Shown: positions 42,446-50,785 of the stretch, one piece after another
Layout: each line of letters begins with the position of its first letter
Position numbering within the stretch: position 1 is the first letter of the stretch
Assembly (NCBI GenBank): GCA_963695075.1
Contig: CAVOFR010000003.1
Span: 620,001 to 684,000, forward strand
Length of the DNA stretch: 64,000 nucleotides
Source: CAWCAL01 sp963695075
Lineage (GTDB): Bacteria > Actinomycetota > Acidimicrobiia > Acidimicrobiales > CAWCAL01
Direction: 5' to 3'
The notes under the pieces: generated by a model
What the model was told of the DNA's origin: nothing
Database searches by the model: none
The model's input: the letters and a program-made list of their open reading frames with translations, nothing else
Position numbers and translations under genes: made by a program

Positions 42446-43369
42446 ATGGGCACGACGGGACACGCTGCGGCGGTCTACATCCTGGATGAGCTAGCGGCGT
42501 CCGCCGTCCGTTTCGCCGTGCTCCATCGCGAGTCGGAGTTCGCGGCGAGCGGCGTCGATTCGGATATCGACACCATCGTCGATCGGGATCCCGACGACGT
42601 CCTGCGCACGCTGATCCCGGGGCTGGCCGGTCACGGCCTCAGGCCGATCATGCGCTGGCCCTACGACCGCAACTCGGTGACGTTCTTCCTCTGTGACGAC
42701 TCCGGGGCCGAGGGCGCCCAACTCGACCTCGTGTACGATCCCGAGGGAGTGGGACGGTACGGGTTCCGTACCGCGGTCCTCCTCGATGGTGCCGTGGCCG
42801 GCGAGCGGTGGCCACGACTCGGCGACCTGGACGAGCAGCTCTACCTCCTCCGGAAACGTCAGGTGAAGCGCGACGCCGGCACGGTCCGGCAGCTCGTCGG
42901 AGACCTCGGCGCGGACGATGTCGGCACCCTGCGCGAGCGGGCTGCCGGGGCATTCAGCCCCCGGGCCGCCGAAGCACTCGATGCCATGCTCGTCTCGGGC
43001 GACTATCGCGACCCCGGTTCCGCCGCCTTCGATCGAAAGCTCTGGAACATGACCGCCAACGCGCCGCATTACGCCCGCCGGCTCCGCACCCGCGTCGGAT
43101 CGTGGCTCAGCGCCCCCGACGCCGATCTCGACACCGTCGAAGAGGCCCTGGTGCCGTTTCGCGGCCTCCTGCCCATGGTGGACGCCATCTCGGGCCGGCG
43201 TTCTCCACTTCAGCTGCCGCTCGACCGACGCCGCCCCAGGCTCATCGTCTCCGCCGGTGATGTCGGCGGCGGCAGACCCGACGGTGTGATACCCGGACGG
43301 CTCTCGGCCACCGAACTGCGAGGAGAGATCGTCACGGTTCTGGCCGATCGACTCGAGGCCCGCCGATGA
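42446..43369 (+). CDS. Nucleotidyltransferase-fold-like protein
   Basis: A 307-residue soluble protein that I cannot place in a named family with certainty. FAVLHRESEF followed by GVDSDIDTIVDRDPDD resembles the S-D-x-D metal motif of the nucleotidyltransferase fold found in proteins of capsule loci, and GAQLDLVYDPEGVGRYGF could supply a third Asp. The remainder is helical and Arg-rich. ATG 42446 is set by GGAG seven bases upstream. The stop overlaps the next glycosyltransferase gene by ATGA. A role in modifying the polysaccharide or its precursors fits the context. Confidence 0.6.
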   Translation: MGTTGHAAAVYILDELAASAVRFAVLHRESEFAASGVDSDIDTIVDRDPDDVLRTLIPGLAGHGLRPIMRWPYDRNSVTFFLCDDSGAEGAQLDLVYDPEGVGRYGFRTAVLLDGAVAGERWPRLGDLDEQLYLLRKRQVKRDAGTVRQLVGDLGADDVGTLRERAAGAFSPRAAEALDAMLVSGDYRDPGSAAFDRKLWNMTANAPHYARRLRTRVGSWLSAPDADLDTVEEALVPFRGLLPMVDAISGRRSPLQLPLDRRRPRLIVSAGDVGGGRPDGVIPGRLSATELRGEIVTVLADRLEARR

Positions 43370-44604
43370 CCGGCGGGTTGGCGATCTTCTACGAGGACGC
43401 GTTCCGCGGCGGTGGCGCACCGGTGGGCCTCCAGCACATGGTCCGGGCGCTCTCCGAGGTCAGGCCCGTGGTCGTGTACGGGCAGGCGACCGCCGAGCAG
43501 CCCGATCTCGGCCGAGCCGTACGCCGCGAGTATCGCTCGGTCGTCTCCCTGCCCCGCCGGCTCGAAGCGTGGCTGGCCGAGGACCAGCCCGAGGTCATGC
43601 TCGTGATCGGGTTCTTCCTCCCCCACAACCCCATCGCCGTGCGCGTCGCCGCCAAGCAGGGTGTCCCCGCCGCTCTGCATCCGATGAGCCAGGTCGCCGA
43701 CACGATCTTCACCGACCGCGTCTTCACCCACGGCTGCGACGTTCCCGAGCTCGAGCAGAACACCCTCAACGCCGAAAGGATGCGCGACCGGCTCGCGGCC
43801 AAGGCCAGCCCGCTCGCCAAGAAGGCCTTCTGCATGACCGCAGGCCGGTACATGGCGGCCAACGCACCCATCCTGGCTGCACTGTCCGACGAAGAGGCCC
43901 GGCAGTTCCGGCGGTTCTTCCCCGGCTTCGACGGACGGGTCGTGCCGCTGCCCTGGGGCACCGACGAGGATTCGATTGCACCCGAGGCCGACACGCACTT
44001 CTATCGCGACACCCTGGATCTGGACGACGACAAGGCGAATCTCGTCGTGTGGTGCCGACTCGATTTCACCTTCAAGGGCCTCGACCGGGTCCTCGAGGGC
44101 GTGCGCCACTCCGTGGCCGAACATGGCGGACCGCCACCGTTCCGCGTCTACCTCTGCGGTCCCGACTATCGCGGGGGCAGCCTGGCCGCCCAGCGGGTGA
44201 TCGATGCCCACGGTCTCTCCGAGACGGTGACGGTGCTCGGTCCCGATCGGTACACGCCGGGCTCCAAGGCCCCGCTGCGCGATGCGGAGGCCACCATCCT
44301 GCTGTCCAGGTGGGACGGCTCTCCCCGCACCCTCCGCGAGGCTGCGTACTTCGGTACGCCGATGATCGTCACCGAAGAGACCAACTTCGCCGATCTCGTC
44401 CGGTCCCACGACGCCGGGATCGTCGTCGACGGGGACGATGCTGCGGCCGTCGGAAAGGCCTTCGTGGCTCTGGCCGCACCCACGACTCACGATCAGCTCG
44501 CAGCCGGCGCCGCCCGACTCGGCCGGGACTCGACATGGGAGAGCATCGGAACCCGCTTCCTGGATGAGGCCAGGGCTGCGCTGGTTTCCGAGTCCAGCCG
44601 ATGA
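43366..44604 (+). CDS. Glycosyltransferase (GT4-like)
   Basis: A 412-residue GT-B glycosyltransferase beginning MTGGLAIFYEDAFRGGGAPV. The C-terminal half has VVWCRLDFTFKGLDRVLEG (donor nucleotide region) and ILLSRWDGSPRTLREAAYFG, with the conserved Glu/aromatic pattern of GT4 enzymes. It would add a sugar to the lipid-linked repeat unit on the cytoplasmic face. It is coupled to the neighbours on both sides by ATGA overlaps, forming a four-gene plus-strand operon ending with the flippase. Confidence 0.88.
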   Translation: MTGGLAIFYEDAFRGGGAPVGLQHMVRALSEVRPVVVYGQATAEQPDLGRAVRREYRSVVSLPRRLEAWLAEDQPEVMLVIGFFLPHNPIAVRVAAKQGVPAALHPMSQVADTIFTDRVFTHGCDVPELEQNTLNAERMRDRLAAKASPLAKKAFCMTAGRYMAANAPILAALSDEEARQFRRFFPGFDGRVVPLPWGTDEDSIAPEADTHFYRDTLDLDDDKANLVVWCRLDFTFKGLDRVLEGVRHSVAEHGGPPPFRVYLCGPDYRGGSLAAQRVIDAHGLSETVTVLGPDRYTPGSKAPLRDAEATILLSRWDGSPRTLREAAYFGTPMIVTEETNFADLVRSHDAGIVVDGDDAAAVGKAFVALAAPTTHDQLAAGAARLGRDSTWESIGTRFLDEARAALVSESSR

Positions 44605-46538
44605 GGTCGGCCGGTTGGCCCCTCTGGGGTCGCGTCGCGACCGCGGTGATCGCCCTGGTGGCTGCGGGGTGCTCGGATGCGGATCAGCCCGAGCTGGTCC
44701 TCCCCACCCTCGAACCGGCCACGACGACCATCGACACCACTCCACCGACCCTGCCCACGACGGTCCTCGAACCCGGCGATCTCATGCCGGCCGACGCGAT
44801 GGTCAACGTGCAGGATCTGGGCCTGGTGGGCGACGGGGTGACCGACAACACCGATGCCCTTCGCACGATCCTCAACAAGGACCGGCACCAGGACGGCCAA
44901 CCGCTCGAACACGTCCTCTTCGACCAACCGATCGCGCTGTACTTCCCGCCCGGTGAGTACCTGGTCAGCGAGACGATCGGTTGGGTGGGGTGCTGTGTCA
45001 CCCTGCAGGGTGCCGGCCCCGACGCCACGGTCATTCGACTCGCCGACGGCTCGGCCGGATTCGACAATTCCTCGGAGCCGCGGCCCATCCTCCAGACCGA
45101 GGAGGGCAACGAGTCGTTCCGTCAGGCGATCCGCAGTCTCACCGTCGACGCCGGTAGCGGCAACGGGGGCGCCACCGGCATCGACTTCATCGCCAACAAC
45201 ACCGCTTCCATCGACAACGTCCTCATCCGTTCCCAGGACGGGGACGGAGCCATCGGTCTGGACATGGCCCGCAAATGGCCCGGTCCGTTGCTGGTCCAGC
45301 GGCTGACCGTCGAGGGATACAAGGTCGGGATCCGCACCGATCAACGGGAGTACGGACCGACGTTCGAGAACATCGAACTGCGGGGTCAGACCAAGGTCGG
45401 GATCCTCAATGAGGGCAACACGCTCGCAATCCGCAATCTCACCAGCGACAACGACGTCTCGGCGATCGAATCCGCCGGCTCGGTGATCCTGGTCGACGCC
45501 GTCCTGGGCGGAGGCAGGCCCTCCAAGGCCGCGATCGTGAACGAGGGCGAGCTCTACCTGCGCAATGTCGAGACCGCCGGCTACGGCACGATCGTCGAGG
45601 GGTCCGACGATGATCTCGTCGCGACGCTGGACGACACGGGCGTCCCCCTCCCGGCCATGGTCGACGAATACGTCGCCGGCAAGGTCTGGAATCCGTTCGA
45701 ACAGGGTGACGGCTCACTCGATCTCCCGATCTCCGATACGCCCAGGCCCGTCCTCGAGCCGGCCAACCTGTGGGCCGGCTACACGCCGGATGGCACGTTC
45801 GACGGGGCCGATTTCCAGGCCGTGCTCGATTCGGGCGCCAGCACGATCTACGTCAGCAGCGGGCGCTACACCACGGACGAGGCCGTCAGGGTCAGGGTCC
45901 CCCCGTCGGTCAACCGGATCGTCGGATTCTCGAGCGCGCTGGACAAGCGGACGCTCAGCCTGGTCGTCGACGAACCGAGCGATGAGCCCCTGATCATCGA
46001 AGAGTTCAACGACGGCCTGATCGTCGAGCATCTCTCCGACCGTACGATCGTCGTGGCCCACGGTCGCCTCAGCTATTTCCCCGGCAGCGACCCGGGCCCG
46101 CTGTACCTCGAGGACGTGTTGATGGGCGATCTCACGATCTCCCCCGGACAGGACGTCTGGGCCCGCCAACTCAACGTCGAGGGGTATCTCGAGGGCGAAC
46201 CACGTCTCGTCAACGACGGCGGTTCCCTGTGGATCCTCGGGCTCAAGACGGAACGGCCGGGCACGGTCATCCGTACGATCAACGGCGGGCGCACCGAGGT
46301 GCTGGGTACGGTTATCTACCCCGTCGATCAGTTCAGCGACATCGATCGCTCGCAGGCTGCATTCGAGGCGATCGATGCCGATATGAGTCTCATCTACACC
46401 GTCTCCTCCTATGCGGACAACACCAACTACGTCATCCAAGTCTCCGAGACCCGCGGCGGGGAGACGCGCCAGGTGACCACCGACGATCTCGACGGTCGAC
46501 ACGTCGCGCTCTACGTGGGGCTCGGAGCATCCGGGTGA
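44601..46538 (+). CDS. Right-handed beta-helix (pectate-lyase-like) lipoprotein
   Basis: A 645-residue exported protein. The signal peptide ends in VAAGC with the lipid-accepting Cys24, followed by a Thr/Pro linker (about residues 30-60). DLGLVGDGVTDNTDALRTIL then ALYFPPGEYLVSETIGWVG is the hallmark start of pectate-lyase-superfamily beta-helix domains, and repeating short strands run to the end. Such proteins in polysaccharide loci modify, cleave or bind the exported glycan. I do not see clear catalytic residues, so a structural or binding role is possible. Overlaps on both sides place it in one operon with a glycosyltransferase and a flippase. Confidence 0.83.
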   Translation: MRSAGWPLWGRVATAVIALVAAGCSDADQPELVLPTLEPATTTIDTTPPTLPTTVLEPGDLMPADAMVNVQDLGLVGDGVTDNTDALRTILNKDRHQDGQPLEHVLFDQPIALYFPPGEYLVSETIGWVGCCVTLQGAGPDATVIRLADGSAGFDNSSEPRPILQTEEGNESFRQAIRSLTVDAGSGNGGATGIDFIANNTASIDNVLIRSQDGDGAIGLDMARKWPGPLLVQRLTVEGYKVGIRTDQREYGPTFENIELRGQTKVGILNEGNTLAIRNLTSDNDVSAIESAGSVILVDAVLGGGRPSKAAIVNEGELYLRNVETAGYGTIVEGSDDDLVATLDDTGVPLPAMVDEYVAGKVWNPFEQGDGSLDLPISDTPRPVLEPANLWAGYTPDGTFDGADFQAVLDSGASTIYVSSGRYTTDEAVRVRVPPSVNRIVGFSSALDKRTLSLVVDEPSDEPLIIEEFNDGLIVEHLSDRTIVVAHGRLSYFPGSDPGPLYLEDVLMGDLTISPGQDVWARQLNVEGYLEGEPRLVNDGGSLWILGLKTERPGTVIRTINGGRTEVLGTVIYPVDQFSDIDRSQAAFEAIDADMSLIYTVSSYADNTNYVIQVSETRGGETRQVTTDDLDGRHVALYVGLGASG

Positions 46539-47899
46539 CCGACCGACCCGGTGCCGAACACCGATCCGAACCCGAGCTGAGTCCGGAGCAGCCCGCGAGC
46601 CGCTGGCCGAAGGTCATCACCAAGTACGTAGGACGACACGGCTTCCGCAACATCAGCTGGGGCTTCGCCGATCAGGCGTTGTACAGCGCCACCAACCTGG
46701 CCACCGTCATGATCGTCGCCCGCTACGCGACACAGGTCGAGCTCGGTCGCTTCGCGATCGTGATGTCGGCGTTCTATCTCTCACAGGGGATCATCCGAGC
46801 TCTCACCGGTGAGGTGCTGGTGGTCCGCTTACGAACCCTGCCCGAGGACGAGCGCGCCGGCGCGGCGGACGACGCCCTCAGCGGAGCGGTCGGGTACGGG
46901 ATGGTCGCCGCCGCGCTCCTGGCGGTGATCGCGGTCATCGCGGGAGGGGAAATGCTGGCCCCGCTGCTGACCATGGCGATCGTCCTGGTCGGAGTGACGC
47001 TCCAGGACGAAAGCCGATACGGCTGCTTCGCCCGACTGGCGTCACGAGACGCGCTGGCTGCCGATCTGGACTGGACCGTGGTCCAGGTCGCGCTCTTCGC
47101 CCTCGCGATCATCACCGGCCGGACCGAGCCGGCCTGGTTCATCGCGGCGTGGGGCGCATCGGGAACCATCTCCGGCATCCGGGCGATGCATCGGGCCGGC
47201 CGCCACCTCCATCCCCGCCGGGTCCGGGCGTGGGCCCGGGACTCACGATCGCTCGCGCCCTACTTCGTCGGCGAGTCGTTCGCCTCGACCGGCACGTCCC
47301 AGGCCCGGACGTTCGCCATCTCCGGCGTGGCCGGCCTGTCGACGGTCGGGGCAATGCGAGGGGCGAACATCCTCATGTCTCCCCTCAGCACCCTGTTCCA
47401 GGGCGCAGCAGGCCCGGTGGTGGCCCAGCTCTCCAACGCAGCTGCCTCGAATCGCTACGACCTCGTGCGGACGCGTGCGTTCCAGCTCGCGGTGTTCGCG
47501 GCCGTCGCGTCGATCGCTCTGGGGACCTTCGTCTACCTCCTCCCCGATCAGGTCGGTAGCGCGTTGATCGGCGAGAGCTGGCCCGAGAGCCACGATCTCA
47601 TCCCACTCGTCACCATCGCGATGGTCGGCTCCGGTATCTCCCTCGGGGCACTCGTGGGGCTGCGAGCGATAGAGGCGGCCAAGGCCGGATTGACCGCCCG
47701 CGTGATCGTCGGCGTCGGCCTCCTCATCGTCGGCACCGTCGGTGCGGCGATCAACGGAGCCCCCGGAGCGGTCAGCGGTCTGGCCGTCGCTCAGATCCTG
47801 GGTGCCGGCCTGTGGTGGAAGCAGTTCCTACGGGAGCACCGCAAGGTTGCCGCCCTGCATCCCCGCGTCGAGCGGAAGCGAGACCCGGGCGACGAGTGA
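46535..47899 (+). CDS. Polysaccharide flippase-like membrane protein (Wzx/MATE-type)
   Basis: A 454-residue polytopic protein with about 12 hydrophobic helices, starting after a 40-residue charged N-terminus (NISWGFADQALYSATNLATV, then ATQVELGRFAIVMSAFYLSQ). The pattern matches oligosaccharide flippases that move undecaprenyl-linked repeat units across the membrane. The GTG overlaps the stop of the beta-helix gene by GTGA; the longer frame from 46229 is antisense-like shadow. Its stop codon is the first three bases of a 14-base tandem repeat. It works upstream of the polymerase fusion. Confidence 0.85.
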   Translation: MTDRPGAEHRSEPELSPEQPASRWPKVITKYVGRHGFRNISWGFADQALYSATNLATVMIVARYATQVELGRFAIVMSAFYLSQGIIRALTGEVLVVRLRTLPEDERAGAADDALSGAVGYGMVAAALLAVIAVIAGGEMLAPLLTMAIVLVGVTLQDESRYGCFARLASRDALAADLDWTVVQVALFALAIITGRTEPAWFIAAWGASGTISGIRAMHRAGRHLHPRRVRAWARDSRSLAPYFVGESFASTGTSQARTFAISGVAGLSTVGAMRGANILMSPLSTLFQGAAGPVVAQLSNAAASNRYDLVRTRAFQLAVFAAVASIALGTFVYLLPDQVGSALIGESWPESHDLIPLVTIAMVGSGISLGALVGLRAIEAAKAGLTARVIVGVGLLIVGTVGAAINGAPGAVSGLAVAQILGAGLWWKQFLREHRKVAALHPRVERKRDPGDE

Positions 47900-47952
47900 G
47901 CACGGTCCGGTGAGCACCGTCCGATGAGCACGGTCCGATGAGCACGGTCCGG
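47897..47952. repeat. 14-bp tandem repeat, four units
   Basis: Four 14-base units (TGAGCACGGTCCGG and close variants) run head to tail from 47897 to 47952. The first three bases of the first unit are the flippase stop codon, and each unit begins TGA. Confidence 0.85.
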
Positions 47953-47971
47953 TGACCCCGCTCTCCCCTTG

Positions 47972-48195
47972 TCGCCGAAATCTGGTCCCTCACCGTCGGT
48001 AGCCGACGGCTACGGCCACCCGGTTCGACACCGCACTGGTCGCCTCGGCCCCGGACAGACGAACTGGCGGCCCAGGAGCCCGGAACTGGGTTCTGAGGCC
48101 GCGAGTTCGTGTTGACGAGACCCCGCGGGTCGGCTCGTCGCGCCCATCGGCGACCCGCCCGCCACGAGCGCGCCAACGACGCCTTGGAACCAACG
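47972..48195. repeat. Structured interspersed repeat, copy B
   Basis: This 224-base element is the inverted, nearly identical copy of 34950-35172. It begins CGCCGAAATCTGGTCCCT, contains CCGTCGG-TAG-CCGACGG and the second hairpin with arms CGAACTGGCGGCC and GGCCGCGAGTTCG, and ends two bases before the stop of the gene at 48198. It fills nearly all of the gap between the convergent flippase and hypothetical genes. Confidence 0.88.
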
Positions 48196-48197
48196 AT

Positions 48198-49232
48198 CTA
48201 GAGGGGGGTGACCCGATACTCGTGGAGCCGTACGGCGCAGTAGGCGGCCAGGAAGCCGACCGCACCGCTCGGCAGGTCCTCGTGGGAGTCCACGTCGATG
48301 GATGCCTGACGGTGCCAGCCGCTCCAGCCCACGGGCCCGATCGACAAATGATGGCGCCCGTGGTCGATGACCAGTCGCATCCGCAGTCGATGCCCGGTCG
48401 GGAACTCCTGGATCTGGGGGATGATGGGCGCGGCGCCGGTCAGACGGTTGCGAAGGAACCGGGCGTGACTGACCCGGCTGCAACCCACGATCCGCTCACC
48501 CAGCCGCTCGCCGTCGGGTGTCTTCCTGGCTTCGACGCCGTAGCGCACGGCAAGCCCCGTGGCGGCCGAGCTGAAGATACCGAGCCCGCTCGTCCACGTG
48601 CGCGGGAGCTCGGCCCCACCACCTTGGACGTGAGGTCGCCACTTGAAGACCGGTCCGAAGCAATGGAAGTTCATCTGGGGGAGGTACCGGTCGATGGTGA
48701 ACTCGGCCACGATCTCGTATCCGGTCGTCCAGCTCTCGTCGCCGAAGAGCACGATGCGGTCGTAGCCCTCATCGCCCACGACGACGGCGAGGTGCGCCCC
48801 GTCCTGGTCGTGTACCACCCGCCATCGTCCGTCGATCACCTGTCCGATCGACTCGGCGGGACCGGCGCCCTCGAGATCAAGGCGGAACTCGGTCCGCTCC
48901 GAGCGCGGTCTCACCACGTCGAACGTGACCTTGCTGCACACCGTCCCGTCGGATCGGCCGACCTCGATCTCCAGGCAGTTGGGGCCGTCGATGAAGTCGT
49001 CACGGACGATCGAGTCGATGCCGAAGTTGCCCGAGCCGTACAGACGGCCACTACCGAACCCGTTGGTGAGGGCGACGGGGAACGGATCTCCACCGTTGAG
49101 TCGGTACTGCACGCTCTGGGAGGGATCCCAATCGTGGATGTGTCCCACGATCGGCACGACCTCCTGCGGCGCCACGTTGAGCGTGCCGCCCTCGGTCAGA
49201 TTCCAGATTTCGACGGACTGATCGTTGTACAT
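48198..49232 (-). CDS. Hypothetical protein of the polysaccharide locus
   Basis: A 344-residue protein that I do not recognise. No signal peptide or membrane helix is visible. The N-terminal part (VVPIVGHIHDWDPSQSVQYR, NGFGSGRLYGSGNFGIDSIV) looks like a beta-sandwich, and the C-terminal half (EIVAEFTIDRYLPQMNFHCF, FPTGHRLRMRLVIDHGRHHL) has alternating strands reminiscent of concanavalin-like glycan-binding folds. Tryptophan and histidine are frequent. Its position between the flippase and an APH-fold kinase suggests a role in glycan recognition or modification, which remains inference. Confidence 0.7.
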   Translation of the reverse strand: MYNDQSVEIWNLTEGGTLNVAPQEVVPIVGHIHDWDPSQSVQYRLNGGDPFPVALTNGFGSGRLYGSGNFGIDSIVRDDFIDGPNCLEIEVGRSDGTVCSKVTFDVVRPRSERTEFRLDLEGAGPAESIGQVIDGRWRVVHDQDGAHLAVVVGDEGYDRIVLFGDESWTTGYEIVAEFTIDRYLPQMNFHCFGPVFKWRPHVQGGGAELPRTWTSGLGIFSSAATGLAVRYGVEARKTPDGERLGERIVGCSRVSHARFLRNRLTGAAPIIPQIQEFPTGHRLRMRLVIDHGRHHLSIGPVGWSGWHRQASIDVDSHEDLPSGAVGFLAAYCAVRLHEYRVTPL

Positions 49233-49262
49233 GGTTCGTAGTTCGAGGGAGAGGGGAGCCGG

Positions 49263-50402
49263 TCAGGTTAGTTGGTCGGCCGCTTCGATCGCTCGGCCCA
49301 GAGGGGCTTCGATGTCGAAGGTCACACCGGCCCGTTCGTGGCCGGATTGCGCCGACAGGAAGCTTGCATCGAGCAGCGAACGTGCCAGCTTCGCCTGGTG
49401 ATAGAGACGCTGGTGGGTTCGCTGCCCCATGCTCGGATCCGAGCGGGCGAAGCGGTTGATTGCTTCTACTTCATCGGCAGGTCCCAGCCGTTTCGTGAGG
49501 CATGCCAGGTCGGCATGTGCGAGACCTCGGCCAACCCACTCCCAGTCGATGAACCGCACGTCGGATGGGTTCCGGCGGGCGTGGAGCACATTGGTGGGAT
49601 TGGGATCGCCGTGAATGCGACAGACGGCCGCCTCGGGCCACTCGGGCTCGGTGCAGCCTGCGGTCAGCTCGTCCAGGCGGGCCGTCACGGCCCGGGCACC
49701 CGAAGAGTCCATCACCGTCTCGTAGGCGCTGATGTGCTCCCGCACGTAGTCGGCGAAGTCGGTGGAGCCGAATGCCGCCGCGTAGTCGAGGAATCCGGGC
49801 GCGTCCTCGAGCTCGGCCAACGCAACATGGAGCTCGGGGAGGTGATCCACCGATGCGAGGATGCCGTTCGGCGTGGGGAGCGCCCGATGGGTTCGACCCA
49901 GATCCTCCAGGACGAACTGGAATCTCCGGTCGTTCACCCGTGTGACGGCCAGGGGGCGACTGGTCAGCGACGCGATCAGCAGGTCGGCGCCGGCGCACTG
50001 GTCGAGTACGTGCATCTCGGGCGGTCCGGGCTCGAGCGGCAGGCCCTCGACGGCCGGGACCTCCTCGTCGTAGTGGGCGGCCTTGCAGATGATCGAGACG
50101 GTCGAACCCGACGACGAGCGGAGGAAGACCCTGGTGGTCCAGGCTGACGCCTTCCACCCGTTGAGCACGACGAACCAGCTCTCGGCGACGTCGTCCTGCC
50201 CGAGCGCCGCTGCCGCAGCGCCGGCCACCTCGGGTTCGAGGGCCGGGGGGAGCCCGCTGCTGACCCGGGGGATACGCGACAGCAGCCCCGGCAGCGAGCG
50301 GTCCGTGGGGCCGGACCTACGGACGAGCCGGGTGAGCCTCGGATCGGCGATGGACCGATCCCGCGCCTGGCGGAGGTAGTGCTTCCACTGGATGCTGATC
50401 AC
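49263..50402 (-). CDS. APH-fold phosphotransferase
   Basis: A 379-residue kinase of the aminoglycoside/choline kinase fold. The catalytic loop is CRIHGDPNPTNVLHARR and the metal-binding segment is VRFIDWEWVGRGLAHADLAC. An N-terminal 60-residue Arg-rich extension precedes the small lobe. Genes of this type in polysaccharide loci phosphorylate sugars or small alcohols; antibiotic resistance is less likely here. It is the second such fold in the locus, the other being the fused kinase at 36343. Confidence 0.82.
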   Translation of the reverse strand: MISIQWKHYLRQARDRSIADPRLTRLVRRSGPTDRSLPGLLSRIPRVSSGLPPALEPEVAGAAAAALGQDDVAESWFVVLNGWKASAWTTRVFLRSSSGSTVSIICKAAHYDEEVPAVEGLPLEPGPPEMHVLDQCAGADLLIASLTSRPLAVTRVNDRRFQFVLEDLGRTHRALPTPNGILASVDHLPELHVALAELEDAPGFLDYAAAFGSTDFADYVREHISAYETVMDSSGARAVTARLDELTAGCTEPEWPEAAVCRIHGDPNPTNVLHARRNPSDVRFIDWEWVGRGLAHADLACLTKRLGPADEVEAINRFARSDPSMGQRTHQRLYHQAKLARSLLDASFLSAQSGHERAGVTFDIEAPLGRAIEAADQLT

Positions 50403-50539
50403 CGCTGATCACCTCTCGGGTCTCGCCCGTCGAGCCGGCCGAGCGCACGCCGGGCACGGGGCCGGGAGGCGCCTGGTCGCCCCGGGGGGCGGTCGGTACA
50501 CTCGGGCAAGTGCATGTCCACGGATCTGGGAGGATACCG

Positions 50540-50785
50540 ATGACTCGGTCGCCCAGGACGTATCTCATCGCCGCTGTGCTCGGTTTCGCCACGGCTCTTC
50601 TCCTCGCCACGCTCGTCCCGGGCTACGGCCGCGCCGACGGCCCGGTTCTCCTGGTACTCGGTCCGGAGGCGGGCATCCATCTGCTCGACGTCGTTCTGAG
50701 CATCGCGCTCGCCGGTCTGGCCATGGGTGTGGTCCACCGATTCGGCGACAAGGGACGCCGGCAGCGTTCGAGCGGTCACGCCTGA
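50540..50785 (+). CDS. Small two-helix membrane protein
   Basis: An 81-residue protein beginning MTRSPRTYLIAAVLGFATAL with two hydrophobic helices (YLIAAVLGFATALLLATLV and GIHLLDVVLSIALAGLAMGV) and a basic, Arg/Gly-rich tail. GGGAGG about seven bases before ATG 50540 fixes the start; an in-frame GTG at 50510 has no such support. Its end overlaps tail to tail by ten bases with the convergent glycosyltransferase gene. Its function is unknown. Confidence 0.68.
   Translation: MTRSPRTYLIAAVLGFATALLLATLVPGYGRADGPVLLVLGPEAGIHLLDVVLSIALAGLAMGVVHRFGDKGRRQRSSGHA

Noticed and set aside
39479..42463. Longer 994-codon version of the polymerase fusion
   Set aside because: The extra 116 codons run through the 19-bp tandem duplication and an Arg/Pro-rich region with no homology. 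ATG 42115 is followed at once by the first membrane helix.
47897..47952. Possible iteron or CRISPR remnant
   Set aside because: Four 14-base units with no spacers, no replication gene and no cas genes nearby; a simple tandem repeat explains it.
48010..48483. Minus-strand frame sharing the peptide HELAASEPSSGLLGR with a plus-strand frame at 34895-35080
   Set aside because: The shared peptide follows from the near-identical repeat DNA. The frames are short, Arg/Pro/Ser-rich, overlap structured repeat modules, and the third copy does not conserve them as a protein.
49263..50402. Aminoglycoside resistance gene
   Set aside because: It has the APH fold but lies inside a polysaccharide locus with a second such kinase. 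Nothing indicates antibiotic substrates.
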